From the NCBI GenBank assembly GCA_964451255.1, contig CAYVHL010000003.1, positions 124,001-188,000 of the forward strand: DNA of 64,000 nucleotides, read 5' to 3'. The DNA comes from JAHBTB01 sp964451255 (GTDB lineage: Bacteria; Armatimonadota; Fimbriimonadia; Fimbriimonadales; Fimbriimonadaceae). The notes beneath the pieces were generated by a model, which was not told where the DNA came from, searched no databases, and saw only the letters and a program-made list of their open reading frames with translations. This document shows positions 61,195-64,000 of the stretch, in pieces (the stretch's first letter is position 1; each line of letters starts with the position of its first letter). Made by a program: the position numbers and the translations under genes.

Positions 61195-62292
61195 ATGGGG
61201 TGCATTTGGAGGACCAAGATAGCTCGGCGACGCGAACTTGACGATATTGTGACCACCCCGGCAATGACGATCAGGGGGTTGCTCGACATGCTCAATCGCA
61301 ACATTTCGGGCATCGCGGTCATCGTCGACGAAGCCAACCGCCCGGTGCGCACGATAACCGACGGCGACATAAGGCGGGCCATCCTGGCCGGTTCACCACT
61401 GGACGTTCCCATTCGCGACCTCCCGGAGAGCTTCCCTGCCAAGGTCGCGGTCGTCGCCAAACAAGGGGCGACCGACCAAGAGATGCTTGCCCAAATGCAA
61501 GAGCACAAGGTCCAGCAACTCCCTATCCTCGATGAAGACGGGAGTCTGACCGATTTGGTCACGATGCGGGACCTGGTGCCGGAGACGCAACCGGCATTGG
61601 GCGCCGTCGTCATGGCCGGAGGATTTGGAACCAGGCTGCGTCCCTTGACCACAGACCTTCCCAAGCCGATGCTCCCCATCGGCGACCGCCCGTTGCTTGA
61701 GCGGATCATCTCCAAACTGCGCTCCGCAGGCATCAAGGACGTCAACCTCACCACCCACTATCTGCCCGAGATTATCGAGGGGCACTTCGGAGACGGCAGC
61801 CAGTTCGGCGTGACGATCAACTATGTGAACGAGGAGGCCCCGCTTGGGACGGCCGGCGCCCTAAGGCTTCTGACAGCGCCCACCTTTCCGTTGCTGGTCG
61901 TCAACGGGGACATCCTCACCAACGTCGATTTTCGCCGCATGAAGGAGTTTCACACCGCCCATGACGCCGACCTGACCTTGGCCGTGCGGCCCCATGAGAC
62001 GAGAATCCCCTACGGGGTCGTCGAGACCGACGGACCGATCCTCACATCTCTCATCGAGAAGCCTACGGTCACCCACTTTGTCAACGCAGGAATCTACTTG
62101 CTCGGCGCCGGAGCATTCGACCACATCGGCACGGAAGGCCGACTGGACATGACCCGACTCGTCGAGCTGATGCTGGAGGCCGGCAAACGTGTCGTGTCCT
62201 TCCCGCTTACGGAATACTGGATCGACATCGGCCAAATGGACGACTACGAGCGGGCCCAGACCGACTTCGCCAACGGGGTCATCGCCCTTTGA
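61195..62292 (+). CDS. ptmE: CBS-domain nucleotidyltransferase (PtmE-like)
   Basis: A 365-residue protein: two CBS repeats (about residues 20-125; RTITDGDIRRAIL and LPILDEDGSLTDLVTMRDL) followed by a nucleotidyltransferase domain with VVMAGGFGTRLRPLT, LLVVNGDILTN and a C-terminal YWIDIGQ. In Campylobacter the similar PtmE makes GDP-glucosamine for legionaminic acid. The CBS pair suggests allosteric control by adenine nucleotides. ATG 61195 is used; a GTG at about 61249 is an alternative. The stop overlaps legB as TTGA. Confidence 0.8.
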   Translation: MGCIWRTKIARRRELDDIVTTPAMTIRGLLDMLNRNISGIAVIVDEANRPVRTITDGDIRRAILAGSPLDVPIRDLPESFPAKVAVVAKQGATDQEMLAQMQEHKVQQLPILDEDGSLTDLVTMRDLVPETQPALGAVVMAGGFGTRLRPLTTDLPKPMLPIGDRPLLERIISKLRSAGIKDVNLTTHYLPEIIEGHFGDGSQFGVTINYVNEEAPLGTAGALRLLTAPTFPLLVVNGDILTNVDFRRMKEFHTAHDADLTLAVRPHETRIPYGVVETDGPILTSLIEKPTVTHFVNAGIYLLGAGAFDHIGTEGRLDMTRLVELMLEAGKRVVSFPLTEYWIDIGQMDDYERAQTDFANGVIAL

Positions 62293-63272
62293 ACTGGGCG
62301 GGGCGTCGCGTCTTGGTCACCGGTGCCGGTGGCTTTATCGGCAGCCATCTGGCGGAGCGGTTGGTCGAGCAAGGAGCGACCGTCCGGGGCCTCGTCCACT
62401 ACAACGGCGCTGGACGACGCGGGTGGCTCGACTCATCGCGTCATTCGGACGAGATCGAGGTCGTCGCCGGTGACGTGGCGGACCAAGAGTCGGTCTGGGC
62501 GGCGGTCTCGGGCTGCGACACCGTGTTCCACCTCGCCGCCCTTATCGCGATCCCTTACTCCTATTCCGCCCCTCGCTCCTACGTCCGCACAAACGTGGAG
62601 GGCACCCTCAACGTCATGGAGGCGTGCCGACGGTTGGACGTCGGGCGGGTCGTCCACACGTCGACCAGCGAGGTCTACGGAACAGCTTTGAGCGTTCCGA
62701 TCACCGAGGAGCACCCCCTGCAAGGCCAGTCTCCCTATTCGGCCAGCAAGATCGGAGCGGACAAGGTGGCGGAGTCCTATCACTTGTCCTTCGGCCTTCC
62801 GGTGGTCACCGTGCGGCCGTTCAACACCTACGGTCCCCGCCAGTCGGCGCGGGCGGTCATCCCAACGATCATCTCCCAATGCCTTGCCGGGAAGACGGTC
62901 AAGCTCGGCAACTTGACACCGACCCGCGACCTCAACTTTGTCACCGACACCGCTGACGGCTTCATCGCCGCGGGAAGCGCGGTTGGGGCGGAAGGCAAGA
63001 CTTACAACCTCGGCACCGGCCGCGAGATCAGCGTCGGCGACTTGGCCGCCCTGATCGGCCAGACCGCGGGCCGCCCTATCGACGTCGTCGCCGACCAGGA
63101 AAGGGTCAGGCCCGGAGCGAGCGAGGTCGAGCGGCTCCTCGCCGACGCCTCCAAGGCGAACAGGGAGTTGGGCTGGCGACCGACCCTGACCCTTGAGGAA
63201 GGGCTTGCAAAGACGATCGAGTGGGTCGAAGCCCACCAAGACTCGTTCCGGCCAGGTGTGTATGCCGTCTGA
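62289..63272 (+). CDS. legB: Nucleotide-sugar 4,6-dehydratase (LegB-like SDR)
   Basis: A 327-residue extended SDR: VLVTGAGGFIGSHLAERL (NAD-binding), TSTSEVYGTA with YSASKIGADK giving the YxxxK pair, and RPFNTYGPRQSARAVIPTII. It resembles LegB, which makes the 4-keto-6-deoxy intermediate. Translation starts at TTG 62289 inside the ptmE stop (TTGA), fixed by the coupling and by the Rossmann motif. The next gene overlaps its 3' end by 11 nt. Confidence 0.83.
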   Translation: MNWAGRRVLVTGAGGFIGSHLAERLVEQGATVRGLVHYNGAGRRGWLDSSRHSDEIEVVAGDVADQESVWAAVSGCDTVFHLAALIAIPYSYSAPRSYVRTNVEGTLNVMEACRRLDVGRVVHTSTSEVYGTALSVPITEEHPLQGQSPYSASKIGADKVAESYHLSFGLPVVTVRPFNTYGPRQSARAVIPTIISQCLAGKTVKLGNLTPTRDLNFVTDTADGFIAAGSAVGAEGKTYNLGTGREISVGDLAALIGQTAGRPIDVVADQERVRPGASEVERLLADASKANRELGWRPTLTLEEGLAKTIEWVEAHQDSFRPGVYAV

Positions 63273-64000
63273 GACCTTGGCCCGCATCCCCCTCAGCGTC
63301 CCTGAGATCGGCGGCAACGAGTGGAAGTACGTCAAGGAGTGTCTGGACACCGGTTGGGTCTCCTCTGCCGGGCCGTTCGACGACCGGTTCGAGCGTGAGT
63401 TTGCCGAGAAGCTCGGAACAAGCCACGCCGTCGCGTGCGCGAGCGGCACCGCCGCCCTCCATGTGGCGTTGCTTTGCGCGGGTGTCGGGCCGGGAGACCT
63501 GGTCGTCACCTCTTCCCTGACCTTCATCGCGACCGTGAACTCGATCGTCTACTGCGGCGCCGAACCCGTGCTCCTGGACGCGGACCCACGTTCCTGGCAG
63601 ATGGACGTCACCCTCCTCAGGGACTACTTGACCAGGAAGTGCGGACGACGGCAGGGCGGACTCTTTGAGCTTGACTCTGGTCGGCGGGTCGCCGCCATCG
63701 TCCCTGTCCACATCCTAGGGTGCCCAGTCGACATGGACCCTTTGATGGAGACGGCCCGTGAATTTGGCGTGCCGGTAGTGGAAGACGCCACGGAAAGCCT
63801 TGGGGCCACTTACAAGGGTTGTAACGTCGGCACGCACGGCTTGTCCTCGTGCTTCAGCTTCAACGGAAACAAGTTGCTTACAACTGGTGGGGGAGGCATG
63901 ATCGCGACCGACGACCCGGCAGTAGCGGCCCGGGCCAAGCACCTTACCACCCAAGCCAAAGAGGACGAGGTCGAATTCATCCACGACGAGGTCGGGTTCA
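63262..64000 (+). CDS. legC: PLP-dependent aminotransferase (LegC-like), 5' part
   Basis: The first 246 residues of a DegT/DnrJ/EryC1 aminotransferase; the gene runs off the window. Visible motifs are PLSVPEIGGNEWKYV, VACASGTAALHVAL, VVEDATESLGATYKG and SFNGNKLLTTGGGGM, where the Lys is the PLP Schiff-base residue. LegC adds the 4-amino group to the keto sugar. ATG 63262 overlaps the legB end. An N-acetyltransferase (LegH) would be expected further right. Confidence 0.87.
   Translation, partial: MPSETLARIPLSVPEIGGNEWKYVKECLDTGWVSSAGPFDDRFEREFAEKLGTSHAVACASGTAALHVALLCAGVGPGDLVVTSSLTFIATVNSIVYCGAEPVLLDADPRSWQMDVTLLRDYLTRKCGRRQGGLFELDSGRRVAAIVPVHILGCPVDMDPLMETAREFGVPVVEDATESLGATYKGCNVGTHGLSSCFSFNGNKLLTTGGGGMIATDDPAVAARAKHLTTQAKEDEVEFIHDEVGF

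Overview
The window looks like an Armatimonadota chromosome, most likely of the Fimbriimonadia. This is inferred, mainly from six prepilin-like genes with the class III N-terminus FTLIELLVV..., followed by an FPVFAQAK segment that is characteristic of that phylum. The sequence is G+C rich and densely coded. Many neighbouring genes share ATGA or TTGA stop/start overlaps, and TTG or GTG starts are common. I found no rRNA, tRNA, CRISPR array or complete insertion sequence.

Layout. 0-10 kb: the end of sdhB, a TPR-like gene, five prepilin-like genes (three followed by a tiny lipoprotein gene), a deacetylase/formyltransferase pair, an AraC regulator and a DUF1697 gene. 10-19 kb: a compact carbohydrate operon (AraC, esterase-like hydrolase, lyxose/mannose-type isomerase, class I aldolase, Gfo/Idh/MocA oxidoreductase, PfkB kinase), divergent from a PhyH dioxygenase and followed by an exported GH29 fucosidase. 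19-32 kb: an exported CxxCH protein with a beta-propeller-like partner, glpX, a ParA-like ATPase with an MshEN protein, a sugar-nucleotide transferase, lipoproteins, a membrane cyclase-like protein and mutS2. 32-38 kb: a vWA/PP2C/HhH-kinase triad like E. coli yegL-yegK-yegI, and a DUF1800 gene. 38-46 kb: a Fur regulator, an envelope-stress group (HtrA, RseB-like, anti-sigma, ECF sigma), holB with the c-di-AMP receptor gene, a sixth prepilin/lipoprotein pair and namZ.

46.6-51.1 kb is the most unusual part. Three short genes each begin with a nearly identical 71-codon piece of the RHS core and then diverge into unrelated cysteine-rich tails. Each is followed by a different small gene, and all six are linked by ATGA/TTGA and TGATG overlaps. 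No full-length Rhs shell is present. It reads as a tandem array of RHS-tip effector/immunity-like cassettes with a decayed edge on both sides.

51.5-64 kb: a cyanophycin-associated type ABC transporter with a DUF1854 gene, then a surface-glycan locus. A CapD/PglF-type dehydratase and a Wza-like export protein are divergent from a legionaminic-acid-type pathway (legF, legI, legG, ptmE, legB, and legC running off the end).
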